From Sesamum alatum (Eukaryota; Streptophyta; Magnoliopsida; Lamiales; Pedaliaceae): a stretch of 64,000 bases of DNA. The position numbers were made by a program, and so were the translations under genes. Of this stretch, positions 37,285 through 50,433 are shown one piece after another; positions within the stretch are counted from its first letter, which is position 1; every line of letters begins with the position of its first letter. The DNA is taken from contig JACGWO010000005.1 of the NCBI GenBank assembly GCA_034509735.1, positions 38,284,479 through 38,348,478 on the forward strand. The letters are read 5' to 3'. The notes under the pieces are model-generated. The model worked only from the letters and a program-made list of their open reading frames with translations. It searched no databases and was not told the DNA's origin.

Positions 37285-37891
37285 AAAAATTATATATATG
37301 CTGGAGATTTACAATGACTTTTATTCCATAACACTTAAAATAATTGCAATAGTATATATTTTCCAGTGTTGGAAAACAAGAGTTTTGTATATCTTGTAAT
37401 AATGTAACTATGAGAAATAGTAATGAGAAGTTATAGGTATCATTGGCTTTAAATTATAGAATCATTTTGGAAAAAAAAACATACTTTTCACAAATTGATT
37501 TCTTTTTAAATTTTAAAAAAGATGAAGAATATAATTTTGAAAAGATAGAAGCAAGACGAAAATCACGTGTTCTATTTAAAACAAAAAATGGGAGCCAAAA
37601 GCCTAGTTTTATAATCTTTTTTAATTGATTTGAACTGAAATTATCACTGCTCTTATATCAGTGGACTAAAATTATTTTTTTTTAAAAATAAATTATTAAG
37701 TTAAATAATTCGTATATATATATATATATATATCAAATCGAGGTAATCGTAATTAATGGTATTTATATCTTAATTCGTGTTATGTACTAAGAGGATGTCA
37801 AAAAGTAGGCAAGTACGTGTCATATTGTCAACCCTAATTGGAATTTGATGAGGACACACACATATATATATATATATTTTAATTTTTTTAA

Positions 37892-38298
37892 GAGTAAATT
37901 AAATCTACTTCTCTTAAGTTTGACTAATTACAAATACTCCCTTGTTGCCCTCCCCAGGTTTGTAATTTTTAACTACAAGTCTAAAATTGACCATTTTGTT
38001 CTTGAAATTTTTATTAAAATTATAGAAAAATTAGCCAAGGTAAATTGTATTATTGCTCCTTTGTGTAAAAAGTTTAAGAAATATCTCCTTGCACGTTGTA
38101 GTCCAAATTTTTTTTAAAAATTAAATAAAAATAATTCAATGTATAAGGGCATTTTGATCAGTTCACCTATAAAAAAAAATAGAAATGGGCTATTTGTTGG
38201 ATGATTACAAATCTTAGGGGGTATTTATAATTTTTCGAACAATGATAAGTATTTGTAATTATGCTTAAATCTCAAAGAAAGTAGATATAATTTTTTTT
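37892..38298. mobile_element. MITE related to the copy at 22212-22611
   Basis: The interior matches the 22212-22611 element over most of its length (for example 'tgaccattttg', 'attattgctcc', 'gggcattttgatcagttcacc'). Ends are GAGTAAATTAAATCTACTTC and the mirrored GAAAGTAGATATAATT. TTTTTTTAA flanks both sides (37883-37891 and 38299-38307), although low complexity weakens this as a target duplication. Confidence 0.6.
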
Positions 38299-40176
38299 TT
38301 TTTTTAAAGCAGAGATCTATGTATTAAATCTAGAGAATCTGGTGGCTTGCTTTGGAGCCGTCGGATTACGTGACTTGTGTGGTGCGCAAAACGTCACCGT
38401 TGCGTCCATTAGAAAAGATTGTTAAGAGTTTACTGCATCATGGCTATGATTACTCGCTTTAACCAGAGAGAGATTTTGGGTGGTTTTGGGTGCACGAATG
38501 TAACCGTGTGCTGCCACTGGAAACCCACGATGCGCAACTGGGGTTTCTGATCATAACCTGACACAAGAGCTTCGGATTGGTTGATCAAAGCAATTACGTG
38601 CATGGGGAAAATCCAAGGGCTCTGATCACCACATCAATCAAGGGTTTATGCTTTTTCATTAATGGTGGTCGTAGATTAGTGTAATTTTTATAGTGGGGGG
38701 CAAAATCTGGGTATTAACAGTGTTGGTAAAGAGTCTCTGTAATCTTTTGGGGTGCAGTGATAGGGACCTTTTGATGGTCATCTTTGCTTGTACTTGTACT
38801 TCTTGAAAAGACATAATTCTTTCACTTTAATTTACACACACAACAATTCTTAATTTGTTGTCATTAAGAAAAATATTATTAGGATTCATCCAACTAAGGT
38901 TTTCATAAATATTACTAATGTTTGGGTCATTCTATCACTAGAAAATTGGTTGTTAGATTTTATGATGGGTACTGCAATACTATAAAAGTTGAAGGATCTT
39001 TACGAAAATCTTAATATAAATAGGGGACTAATCTGTAAAGAGAGGTAACACTACGATGCTTAAGTCAATAATATTTTTATTGAATAAAATAAATAAATAA
39101 TTTGCATCTAAGTAAGAATAATGGTAAAATGCAATAGTAAAATGATGAAATTCGTATATAATAAGTTTAAAGTAGCTTAAAAATAGAGGGAAGTGTGAGT
39201 GAGAGTGTGACTGTGAGTGTACATTGCAAGATGAAAAGATGTTACCCAAAATAATTGCACACAGGGTCATTTTTTAGGTGATCGTGGAGTAAAATTTGGA
39301 GGGTGGTTGCAGAGTGTCATGCGCCGTTGGAAGCTACACGTTATCTAACCGAAGAATCAGTTCAAAAATTGAATTAATATTGACAGAGATATGATCGTTT
39401 TACCAAGTCATGCCAAGTCTGTCAGTGTTTTCATGATTAAAAATCTGATTACAGTCAGATTCTTAGGAGTTTGTTGGAGATCTTTTACTTTGATGTGTCC
39501 CTATGTGTCAACAACCTATGACGTGGAGTCCTTGTAGTATACAGACCTGGCTTGCTAAAATGAGCTTTCTTTTTGGGCTTGCCAGGTTAGTAAAGATAAT
39601 GTGGTTCTATTGGCTAAAGGCCTTGGTCTTGGTCTAGCCAGGTTTTACCTGCTAGGTTGGAAGCCCACCTTCTTATTCTTGGACTTTTAAAATAACTATT
39701 TGAGGGGGCATCAACTACAATTTTATTGGCTATAGCCTAAAATTGTGGCAAATAATTATTATTGACCATAGTTAAATAAAAATTGATGCAAAAACTTAGA
39801 TCATCCTCCATTGAAACTATTTTAGCCATGGTTATGAACCATAGCAAATGGCTTTGCCATGATAACTGCAACCATTACATTGTTGTGATCAATGACTATT
39901 TATTACGATTATTTATTTTCAATCATGATACTTAACTATAATTAAATATTAAATTTCTTTTGATATATATATATATCGAGTTAATTTTGGGTTGGTATAT
40001 ATGTATCAATAAGATCTTTGGTTCCCGTTCCTCAGTTTAAATTATACCGTTTTGAGAAGTATATTTGAATGATTTTGCATATATTATATTAAAATACTTC
40101 TCATTACATTTGTATATATATATATATATATACACACGCACTATACAAAATTAGTTTTCGTTATAATATAAATGAC

Positions 40177-40362
40177 CATGGTTTAAAAGTTGTGACAAAT
40201 CAATATTATTAATCATAGTCAAACAACACCAATGTAAAAATTAATTTTTACCACGCAATCACTATTTTACATGGTTTAAAAGTTGTGACAAATCAATATT
40301 ATTAATCATAGTCAAACAACACCAATGTAAAAATTAATTTTTACCACGCAATCACTATTTTC
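40177..40362. repeat. 93-bp tandem duplication
   Basis: Two adjacent copies (40177-40269 and 40270-40362) start 'catggtttaaaagttgtgac' and look identical over their full length as written, so the event is very recent or an assembly artefact. The unit is part of AT-rich transposon-like DNA. Confidence 0.85.
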
Positions 40363-41388
40363 CATGTTTTGTAAAAACAACAATTATTGACTTTTTGCGA
40401 AGTCTTAATTAATTTATATTTGTGACGATTTTTTTCTTTTAATCATAATAATTAACTATAATAAAAAATCATACTTCTTCAAGTGATGTCGATTTCGATC
40501 ACGCGACAAACATGCCTGCTCAAATGGACACTATAAGAAGACTTTCAACTTCTTTACTATACAAACAACATGAAAAATGTTTGAAATGTGAAGATTAATA
40601 ATTTAACAACTTCAACCAACTGGATAAATGCAATTCTTCACCATCACCATGATTAATTATGATTCTGCAACAGTTATTAGCTGTTTTGCAAACGACCCTA
40701 AAATATTTACTATAATTAAAAATTATAAAAATATTTTAACTATAAGTAAAATCACGGCCAATATTAGTTGTCCATTAGTTGTAATAAACCTAGGTAGAAG
40801 AAGGTTGTGTAAATCACAAGTACAAGTTAGGTGTGTCGAAACACAAGATGCATGTTATCTTTCTTTGCAAATGGCAAATGTTGGCTTGTTTTGGGCACAT
40901 ATTCCGAATGTGGGAACAAAAAATAGGGTGGTCCGAACTCTCAATATTTTAAGAAACATTCGCAAGGAACAAAATGGAATGTCGGTCTACAAAAGCCCTA
41001 CTAATTAACTCCCAATTCTAAACATTTAGACCAAAAAAAAAAAAAAAGAAATGCAAAATTTGAGGTTCCCAAGAGAACACTCTTTGAACTGAGAGATAAT
41101 CAAATGGTTGTTTTGTGAGGAAGAGAGAGAATCCCAAAGAGGAAAAAAGACAGAGAAAAGTGTGTTGTTATTACATTGAAATTAGGGTTTCGCATATATC
41201 TTAGGATCTTTCCTCTCTTCCATTTCTGTTTTTTCTATTTTTTTTTGGGGTTTTTTTGACGAGTTTTATGCTTCTTGCATCATGGGAAATGTAAAAGTTG
41301 GCATGAAAAATTGAAAACCATGTTTGCAGTTTTTGGCATTTTCTTGGTTTGGAGTCATTGATATTAGCAAATCTTTGCTTTTTTTCTA

Positions 41389-41422
<34 letters not shown>

Positions 41423-42306
41423 TTTTCGTGAGTAAATGGGTGTGTGTAAGAATCGTCTTGGTTTTTGAAGCGTGAAAAGCGGGGGTCAAAGACAAAGGTG
41501 GCCATGTTGGATTAATGGCCTATTTGACCCACTAACTTAACTACAAATTTTATTACGTGATGGTGAAACAAATTAATGTTGTTGGTTGGGTTAATGATTT
41601 GTTGAAAATGTGTAATTCATCTTAATTAACACAAGAATTAATATAAGTTTTCGCTACAAATAATTATTATGATAAAAAAAAATAAAATTATGACGAATAA
41701 AAATTATATTCAACTCTGAAACGGCCATTAGCCTTTGTCTCTACAAGTAAAGTTAAAACATGGGTAAATTTTCTCAAGCGAAAAAACCACACCAACTTCT
41801 TTTTTTCAACACCCAAAACACCTTATACTTGGGTTATTATTGGTCCATGAAATTCTCAAACTTGCAGCCCTTGCAAAGCACTTCATCCTTGTGCCCATGT
41901 TTAACATTTGGTTCCTTCTAAATGGAAGAAACGAGAAATAAATAAGCTGAAGGAAGAAGACTTTCTCTCCAAATTTTGTTGTTGGCTGGTATATTTATTT
42001 ATATAAATATTCTTTATTTTTTGTAAATTTATTTTTTGAAATAATAATTATAATTACAAATTATTATTTAATGGCGAAACTTTATGCAAATACTTAGGAT
42101 TATATTACACTTGATCAGTTCTATGAAAGACAAGACAAATAACATTGGTGCATTGAACAAGCAAAGCATTCCCCGGCTCAATGAATGATAAAAAAAAACA
42201 CTTGATCAGTTCTATGAAAGACAGACAATCTACACTGATATTACATCAATACCTTAAAATCAGACATCAAAAGTTGAAGATTGATCCTCTAATAACAACA
42301 TGGTAT

Positions 42307-45077
42307 CTACTTGCTGCTTGCCTGATCAAGCACGGGCAAGCAATCGGTCATGATCTCAACAGCCACCTCGAGTTCCTGCTTTGAAACGATCAACGGTGGG
42401 ACGATTCTAACGACGTTTCCTTTACCCGCTGTCAAAATAAGAAGGCCAGATTTCCGGCATGCGTCCACCAAGGGGGAGGCGGATACGTCAAGCTCTATGC
42501 CGATGATTAGCCCAACACCTCGTATGTCTTTAACATGAGAGTTTCCTCCTAATTTTTCGACCAACAACTGCTTGAAATACTGACCTTTCTCGGACACACT
42601 GGCCAAAAAGCTCGGATTCGATATCTTATCAAGCACAGCGATTCCAGCATTACAAACAAAAGGGCTACCTGCAAAAGTGCTGCCGTGCTCTCCAGGGTTT
42701 ATAGCCTTGGCAACCCTTTCAGTCACCAGTGCAGCACCGATCGGTAGACCTCCGGCAAGAGGCTTTGCAAGAGTCATTATATCTGGGAATACACCGTAAG
42801 CTTCATGGGCCCAGAGATAACCGGTTCGACCTAAGCCACATTGTACCTGCCGGAACATTTTGCCTGTTAATAGCGCGGTGAAAAGAGACTAAGACGTCAA
42901 GATCTCTACTCTTTGCGTGCCACATTGTTCATATATTGGATCGCGCAAGAGTTTCATATAACAGAACAAATATTACATGATGTTATGCAAGTATACTATG
43001 ATGCAGGAAAGTTTGCAACCAATTGAGAGCCTTAACAACGAAGTTTGAGACAGAGTATTGAACTCGAAGAACGTTAATATCTGCTTGTGTTTTTTCATCC
43101 ATACAAAGCATTCTTGAGAGTCCTTTAGGAGAATTATAGTATAGCTTAGTTTAATCCTCGGAAATGCTACAAGAATCATCGTATCCTACACGATATGCTT
43201 ATGTTGTTGGCAACGCCCATTATCGTGTAATAAAAGCAGGAGCATCTCATTTTCTGTGTGTGTGAATGTTTCCGAAATAATCTAGGACATGGATGTGAAC
43301 TTTGGACATCATGAAACAGATTATACTGGCACCGAATGCATTCACAAAACATGCCCTCTCCTTCTGACATGCAATTTATAAAACACAGTCGTTCCCATAG
43401 AAGACAAGCTCTCTGTTCTAAAGGCATACAGGCATCTTACATCAACACACATTAAAGCTGAAAACAGTAACATCAACTGATGAATCAAAATATTACCTCA
43501 TCAAATACGAGAAGACACCCAGCATCATCGCATGCAGTTCGCAACGATTGCAAGAATTCCTTTGTCGCACTGTACACACCGCCTTCTCCTTGAATTGGTT
43601 CCACAAATACAGCAGCAATCTTTCCACTTCGAATCATTTCCACTGATGCTTGAATGTTACCATATTCTAAGAATGTTACTCCAGGCATAACGGGTTCAAA
43701 CGGTGATCTGTAGTGCTCTTTGCTCGTCAATGCAAGAGCACCCATTGTTCTACCATGAAAGCAATTCTTGAAGGCAATAAACTCCACGGGGAGGTTGGTA
43801 TCATCAGGGCGCGAGAACCTCTGGAACTTTCTTGAAAACTTAATTGCAGCCTCATTAGCTTCAGTCCCGGAATTGCAAAAGAACACACGATCAGCAAAAG
43901 ATACGGAAACTAGACGTTTCGCAAGCTCTACCTGAAGAAGCAAAAACATCTTAGTATCCACCAAGTGCAGAAAAACAAGGTAAACCATGCTCAAGTAACA
44001 TCTAGCCATTCTATCTTTCATGACGAGTTAATCGACAAATACATAGAAATCAATCTCGACTCCAATTGTTCCAATACATTCTCATGTGAATCAAATCCCT
44101 CCAGTATAATCCAAATCCTACTATACCAATAACTTTTCACCCTGATTCTTTACGTCAAGACAAGAACCTAGATCTTGTCCTAATTACTTCATCATGAGCT
44201 CCAAAGAAGACTGCAGTCTTAAAGAAGCATGCTTACATACAACAACATTTAAATTTCCACTCAAACATCCTTTTATCCCTCCAAACTTCAGTTAATTAGC
44301 TTAACAAACATCTGATCACACTCTGCTTTCTGCAAGAAAGTATTCCTAGAATGTTTTGCACAAAATCCATGAATTTGTTCTACATTCGGAGTAATTTTCA
44401 TCATCAGTTCAGCAGAACAATTGCTCATACTTTACGTAATAAGAAGCCCCATTTTGACATGAGAGACAAGCTATCAAACATACTCTTTCATCCCATCAAA
44501 AATCTCTGATAATTCTTGTCCCATTCATAAATTGTTAGCTGCTACATTCTCATATTCTTTTCTTGAAAATTGACAAAACAGAAAAAAAAAAAAAAAAAAA
44601 AAGTACAACTTGGATCTGATCAAAACTCAAACTTTCCAAATAAAAACAGCACAGCCCATTACCGGAAAGCCAAAAAGGAAAAAGAAAAAAAATTACCTGT
44701 GGAAGAGAGTAATAAATATTGCTGACATGCGTGAGGACGTCGGCGTGGTGTGTAACGGCGCGCACCCAATCGGGGTCCCCATGGCCGAGGGCAGTCACGC
44801 CGATACCAGAAGTCAAGTCGAGATACTCCCGCCCTTCAACGTCGTACAGTTTACACCCTTTGCCACTCGACAGCACCACCGGCGCTCTCGCGTACGTGCC
44901 CACTATAAATTTCTTCTCGTCGGCGATTATTTCCTCGCTCGTCTTCCCGTGTACCGACGGCGGCTTTTGATTGGCCCGCATGTCCACGTTCACGCATGCG
45001 TAGTATTTGGAGGGTCTCAGAGTCAGTGGGCGGCGGAGAGCGGGCGAGAAACCAGTGTTGAGAGTAAAACAGCTCAT
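42307..45077 (-). CDS. Plastid acetylornithine aminotransferase (arginine biosynthesis)
   Basis: Three exons join in frame to 451 residues: 45077-44697, 43931-43497 and 42846-42307 (stop TAG). Introns are GT-AG and phase 0. The enzyme is a PLP-dependent class-III aminotransferase that transfers an amino group from glutamate to N-acetylglutamate semialdehyde, making N2-acetylornithine in the arginine pathway. Visible landmarks: a Ser/Arg-rich transit peptide (about 1-45), [24 protein letters not shown] (148-159, phosphate-binding loop), [32 protein letters not shown] (D271 at the pyridine nitrogen) and [14 protein letters not shown], with the Schiff-base lysine K300. [10 protein letters not shown] follows. 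The length fits the plant family, about 450-460. It corresponds by position to At1g80600 (WIN1/TUP5). Confidence 0.95.
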
Positions 45078-46349
45078 TCTTGGTACAAAGAAAGGAGGTG
45101 GTGGCCGCCGGCTGAAGAGCAGGGAGGAGTTTCAAACACGATGAAATCTCAGGCGCTGGATTTCGGCAGTAGAAATCAGAGTTGGAAATTGATAATTATT
45201 TGTAAACATAATCTTGAAATAGGCATCCCATGTCCATGACAATTTTTTATGGGCGATTCGCAGTTTGTGTTTCCCCATCATTTTACCTTTGGCTTATTAC
45301 ACCTCTGTAATAAATTTATATTTTTATTCGAATCAAATTTTATCCAACCAAATAAGCACACTGCCACAAGAGAAAATTCTTGCGCAGTTGAGTTTTTATC
45401 GAACCAAATTAATTATAAAGCAAATGTAATATATTTATTATATGATTGGTTATTTTCGTTATATTATACATCAATTATATAATAAGTGTGATACACTTAC
45501 CGTGTGATTGGTTCAAATTTGGCCGAGTCAGATCCGAAATAAAATTTTCCCTACGATAAATGTAATATACTTATTATGATATAGTATATATTCTATTTAT
45601 GTGCATACTTCTTAAATATGAGTGTGTGTGCAAACTCAAATGAATGTGAACATAAATTAACAACTTTGAAAATTAATTATTATAATTTTAAATATATTTC
45701 GATTGCATAAATTTGTATTTAAAAATAATTGAGAGAGAGAAGGAAGTTAAAACAAGTTAAAAGTACATCAAAGTTGAAAATTAAGAAAAAAGATAGAAGA
45801 GTAAAATATTTTGTGACATATGATCAAACACTAAAAAAAATAGTAGTGGACAAATAATTTGAGACGATGATCTTTCTTAATAATAAAGTATACATTATAA
45901 TTTATAAATAGATTATGTGATTAGTTTCGAACATCAATCACATGCACTTATCTATACAATTAATACGAGTTTAGCCAAATTCGATCAGATATGAAGTTCC
46001 TGAATTTGAGTCTCATCCACGTGAATATTACATTTCACTCTAGTGCTTTTTTAAAGAAAAATAATAATAATAATGTGTATTTTATTGGTTTCATTTCAAA
46101 GTATATTTTGATTTGAAAATATTTTGTGAGGTTCAAGAAAAGATTTTTCAAAATATTAAATATATTTCAAAGAAAATTTCGTACATAAAATAATTGGAAC
46201 ATAAATTAAAAAATTCAAATTTGTTATATAGATAATAAATGAAAGGAAAAAATATGTAATGGTGTTTTTACATAAAAATTTACAAGTAAAATATATTTTG
46301 AACACAAATCATGGTTATTAATGGATTGTTTATGCTACCAACGAAATTT

Positions 46350-46450
46350 TATTTAATTGATAAGGTTGATGCCTCACAATTAAAATATTTGTGAGTTCGA
46401 TTCTCATGGATGTGTATATATCTATTTTTATAGTAGTTTGTTGTTTTTAT
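46350..46450 (+). mobile_element. SINE-like fragment
   Basis: An A-box-like 'tttaattgataaggttgatg' is followed after about 30 bases by a B-box match GAGTTCGATTCTC (46392-46404) and 'atggatgtgtata'. The arrangement matches the other SINE-like copies, but the tail is short or diverged. Confidence 0.45.
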
Positions 46451-46705
46451 GTCTCATTTAAACGTATTCGTTGATTGAATTATTGATGTGTTGAATTAAT
46501 TTTTTAATTTTATTGTATTGAATAATGTGATTAATCATATACTTATTACAAAAAAAGTTTGAATTGTTTATATTGCTAATTAATTTAAGCAACATTGCAA
46601 CTAAAAAAACGCTGTACACATAATTGTTTGAAAGTTGGATCTGGATCTACATCTGCCATTTGACTTTGGTCGGCTTGAGCCCACCCTTGAATAAAACAAG
46701 ATTTG

Positions 46706-46870
46706 TTCCGCCTAGTTCAATTGATGAAGTTGAGGTCCTATAACTCTTAAAATCATGAGTTTGAACTCCGTCAGTTTGATATATTGTTCTACTTAATAAT
46801 AAGTGTAGTTCTACTTTATAATAAGTGATTATCATAAATTATTATAATTGTTGATAAATTATTAGAATTA
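46706..46870 (+). mobile_element. SINE-like copy
   Basis: The A-box-like 'tagttcaattgatgaagttg' is followed by a B-box-like GAGTTTGAACTCC (46758-46770). The body 'taataagtgtagttctactt' then 'tataataagtgattatcat' matches the SINE tail at 6957-7046, which links the two as one family. Confidence 0.6.
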
Positions 46871-47519
46871 GATATTCGATGTGAAAAATCAGCTCTAATT
46901 TCTGAAATCGATCATCTTTGGTGGTGCAAAACCACATACTATAATTAGACTTTTTATAATGTGATTTTTCTTCTTTCTTGATTTTTTTCTTAGTTTACAA
47001 GTTTAGACATTTTTCAGGGTAAATTATATTTACGCTTACTGAAGTTAGGTCAAATTACACAAATACCTTCTATTTTTCGTAAAATTATAACTACACTCTC
47101 CGAGGGGTGTCAATAATATTTTTCATGAGATGTTAATAGGAGGTATAATTATACTTACAACTATAACCTCAATGGTGTAGTTGTAATTTCACAAAAAAAA
47201 TAATAATATACGAGTATTTTAACTTAATTTCAAAAAATGTCAATATAATTTGCCCTTTTTATTATGATAGTTCAGTGACAGCAAATTTTGAGTTACATTA
47301 GTGGACATAGTTAACATCTACAATGGAAAAGATTTTAGGCTGTGTTTAAATTAATAGATTTAAAATTGGAGACTCTTTAAATCCATAATAATAAACTTGT
47401 TTGAATAATTTTAAATTAGAAAAGGTTTCAATTTCACTCAATATTTTCAATTGTATTTGTAGTATTATAATGAGTTTCAATTCATTTAACACGAAATCAT
47501 GTAAAAATAAATAAATAAA

Positions 47520-48358
47520 GGGTCAATTACGTTGACTTCCCCTACTACTATGGGAATATACAAATTCCCCCCTTCTTAGTATAAAAATTACATAAACTTC
47601 CCTTCCAAATATCTCCATCTTACAAATTGCCCCTTCCGTTAGTCAATTTAATGGATTTCGTTGATGTAAAAAAAAATAAATAAATAAAAAATGGTCTAAA
47701 CTTCCTAGAATACCCTCAACCTGAATAACTCTATTTTCTATGACTTAAATACTCTTAAGGGATAATTTGTTACATTTAAAGTTAATAAGGGTGTATACTC
47801 GTAACTTTTAGTAAATTATTTTTATAATATTTTTTTAATCAAATATTGTGTATGTGTAGGTTGTGACATTAATTTCTACTCCTAACAATCATCAAAGCTT
47901 GAAAATTTTGTTGAAATTATATTATTTTATAGCAAATAATAAAATAGAGTTTATACTACTCAAATGTTAAAAATATTGAGAAAAATTCCATTATTTTAGC
48001 CAATTTTACTATGTCGAATTAAAATTTAAATAAGTCAATTTTAGTGTATTTTCTTATAGTTCTATACGTTACAATTCCTAGAAAAATGAAGACATACGTA
48101 TATTTTTAAATTATTTGAAGAAAAACTTTTTTCCTTCTTTTCATTTCAAATAAAAAAAATAAAAAAAAAAATACTTCTATTATTAATTTTATTGAATTAT
48201 TTTCAGTTTTATAAATGAGGGCAAAATGATCATTTAAGCACATATTATTAAATTTGACTAACATCTGTTAGTTAGAGGGGACAATTTGTAATTTTCATAG
48301 TAAGAGGGGGGAATTTGTATATTCCCACTGTAGCAGGGGAGGTGAGTGTAATTAACCC
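47520..48358. mobile_element. MULE-type MITE with perfect 9-bp target duplication
   Basis: The 839-bp element begins GGGTCAATTACGTTGACTTC and ends with the mirrored GAGTGTAATTAACCC. Its inverted repeats run at least 55 bases, including the 'gggaatatacaaattccccc' block at both ends. Both flanks carry ATAAATAAA (47511-47519 and 48359-48367). A sister copy lies at 58109-58743. There is no transposase. Confidence 0.85.
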
Positions 48359-48986
48359 ATAAATAAAAGAGAAGCTTTCTATTCTCACAAACGACGAATA
48401 GTGATATCGTCATACTAATTTTACACGACGACTAGTGTAAATTTTCTTCCCCCTAAATTCTTTATTCAAATACAAATCCTCCCATCCAAATATAGCATTA
48501 GATCACATTTTTAGAGTTTCCGACTCCCTCAACTATTAAGCAAATGTAAAAAATAACAGGTAATAGCACGGGATATAAATAAGACTCAAACTCATGTGAA
48601 TTGTGAACCATTATATCATACGTAATTAATTTTTTAAAATAAAAACCACCTGTACTTAGGTGGGAGTTTCGGCTGACCCCTACCTGTTCATTAATTCGTC
48701 ATACATAGATCAACCATATTATCATATTTCCTGAGTGTTGTTGTGTTTGAAGAAACTGCAAACATAGAGTCATGGTGACTAATTTTCTTTATTACAACAG
48801 GCATACAAACAATGATTCAACTGGGGAATAAATTTGTACAGATGAACACAACAGCAACTCTAACCTCTGTAATGTAATAGATACAACTGACAACAGACTA
48901 AATACAAGTAAACAGGAAGAATATATACAGTACTAGTGAGAAATCCTCACAAAAAATTACTATGTTAAAAGACATACCACTGGAAA

Positions 48987-50390
48987 CTAATACATCCATG
49001 ACAAGTCCTGCTTGAAAGTCACTGAATCAGCAGCTCCATGGAGGCCCCTTTCGGATATCTGCGGGCAATCATCCACTGCTAAAAGTTTTAGTTTGTGAGA
49101 TCCGACAAGCGGCTTCAGTCCGTCATTAGTTACTCCCAAACACTTGCTAAGCTTTAAAACGCACAATTTAGGAAATTGTGCTACCAGCTGTAGTCCTTCA
49201 TCTGTAATCTCTTGGCATCTACTCAGCTCTAGCATTTGAAGATACTCGGCTGAGCAAAGAGCTTCCATCCCAACATCGTTAAATGAATAAACATGATCTA
49301 GAGCAAGTTCGCGTATTGGGCAGTTTTGTACTAAAGTAAGAATTCCGTGCAAAGTGAACGAGGAAAAGGAAGGAAACTCGCCATCAGAGAAAGATAATCT
49401 CACAGATTCAAGATGTGAGCAATTTTGAGCCAATGCCTCTAAACATTCATCCGTCAGCCGTATTGGGTTGTTCATCAAAAGAGGAAGAGAGAAATCTGAC
49501 GGGACTCGGAGTGAAATGGACCGTAGGTTGCTTGAATTTCGAGCCAAACCTGTAATGTCGGAATCTTTTACCCCCACACACATGTCTAAGTGAATTTTTT
49601 CCAAGTTGCTGCATTTCCCTAATACACAAGCAAGACCTCTGCCAGGGCTGATGATTCCATTCACCAACTTAAGTTCTATCATGCTATCACATGGAATCCA
49701 CTGTGTTTGCCACTGATCTACTGCTAGCCGATCATAAACCTTCATGTAGCGATAGTTAGCATCTACCTCAAATTGTAGTCGCTTTAGTTTTTGCCAACTA
49801 GGCCCAAGTTTGATAAGATCACCTTCTCCAATGGCCCTACAATTCTTGATGCAGAGATCTTCAAGTGTTTCAAGCTTGCCAAGATATTCCAGCCACTCCA
49901 TGCTGGTAATATTTAGACACCGATTAAGGTGAAGCAAGTTAAGGTTTTTACATCCCACTACCACCGATAATATCCCAAAACCACTTATTCTTGGAGTGAA
50001 GACCAACTTCAAGGCAGAAAGATGTGAGCAGGAAGCCAAGTGACTTAAACCAGCATCAGTGATAAAAGTGCAATAACTTAAGGTGAGATCCGTCAGAAGG
50101 GGGCAACTAACTGAAAGATTATAAAGCCCATTGTCATCCAACTGTTTCCCTAATTTGGACATCCAACCCGAGTAAGAGATTTCCACTTTCTCCAGGTTTC
50201 GGAATCTATTGCAGAGAGAAACCAATCCTTCATTGGCGGGATTCAAGCCACAGCCCACTCGAATACATTTTCGCTGCTCATTATCCAATTCATGGAGGCG
50301 CTTACAAGTCAAAGATACGGAGTTTTTATCTACTGTTCTCTTAATTCTCCCCAGTATATCCCAAGCTACTTGCTCTGGCAAATTATCCAT
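48987..50390 (-). CDS. F-box/LRR protein (SCF E3 ligase substrate receptor)
   Basis: This is one uninterrupted coding frame of 467 residues, starting MDNLPEQVAWDIL. Residues 1-45 form an F-box (LPEQVAWDILGRI...SVSLTCKRLHELD), which would dock to a SKP1-type adaptor of an SCF ubiquitin ligase. From about residue 60 to 455 the protein is a run of Cys-containing leucine-rich repeats of the RNI type: L-x-x-L-x-L-x-x-C-x-x-I-x-D-x-G-L units, for example LTDLTLSYCTFITDAGL, LQMLELSRCQEITDEGL and LCVLKLSKCLGVTNDGL. The repeats should select the target protein, which cannot be told from sequence. It ends FKQDLSWMY. Overall layout and neighbours match Arabidopsis FBL14 (At1g80570, from memory). A 5'UTR intron is likely. 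Confidence 0.93.
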   Translation of the reverse strand: MDNLPEQVAWDILGRIKRTVDKNSVSLTCKRLHELDNEQRKCIRVGCGLNPANEGLVSLCNRFRNLEKVEISYSGWMSKLGKQLDDNGLYNLSVSCPLLTDLTLSYCTFITDAGLSHLASCSHLSALKLVFTPRISGFGILSVVVGCKNLNLLHLNRCLNITSMEWLEYLGKLETLEDLCIKNCRAIGEGDLIKLGPSWQKLKRLQFEVDANYRYMKVYDRLAVDQWQTQWIPCDSMIELKLVNGIISPGRGLACVLGKCSNLEKIHLDMCVGVKDSDITGLARNSSNLRSISLRVPSDFSLPLLMNNPIRLTDECLEALAQNCSHLESVRLSFSDGEFPSFSSFTLHGILTLVQNCPIRELALDHVYSFNDVGMEALCSAEYLQMLELSRCQEITDEGLQLVAQFPKLCVLKLSKCLGVTNDGLKPLVGSHKLKLLAVDDCPQISERGLHGAADSVTFKQDLSWMY

Positions 50391-50433
50391 GGCATTGAAC
50401 GGCTAGGTATCATTGATTATTTAAAACAATTAC

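Larger units (their letters stand above)
35119..42306. other. Intergenic region between the ERF and acetylornithine aminotransferase genes
   Basis: Starting at the ERF promoter, it contains an (AT)n run at about 35447-35474, a CACTA-type hairpin element (35643-36040), two MULE-type elements (36301-37284 and 37892-38298) and a 93-bp duplication (40177-40362). An orphan 126-codon frame lies at 40628-41008, and a leader-like purine-rich stretch with an 'attagggtttcg' telo-box-like motif at 41040-41230. A more GC-balanced stretch at 38310-38620 is unexplained. No gene is supported. Confidence 0.6.
45078..48986. other. Intergenic region between acetylornithine aminotransferase and F-box gene
   Basis: It contains the divergent promoter flank of the aminotransferase gene, two SINE-like copies (46350-46450 and 46706-46870), a degenerate inverted-repeat stretch at 47018-47255 and a MULE-type MITE (47520-48358). 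The region from about 48750 is the 3' flank of the F-box gene. No gene is visible. Confidence 0.6.

Noticed and set aside
44610..45239. 209-codon forward frame across exon 1 of the aminotransferase
   Set aside because: Antisense shadow of exon 1 and the leader; no recognisable domain.
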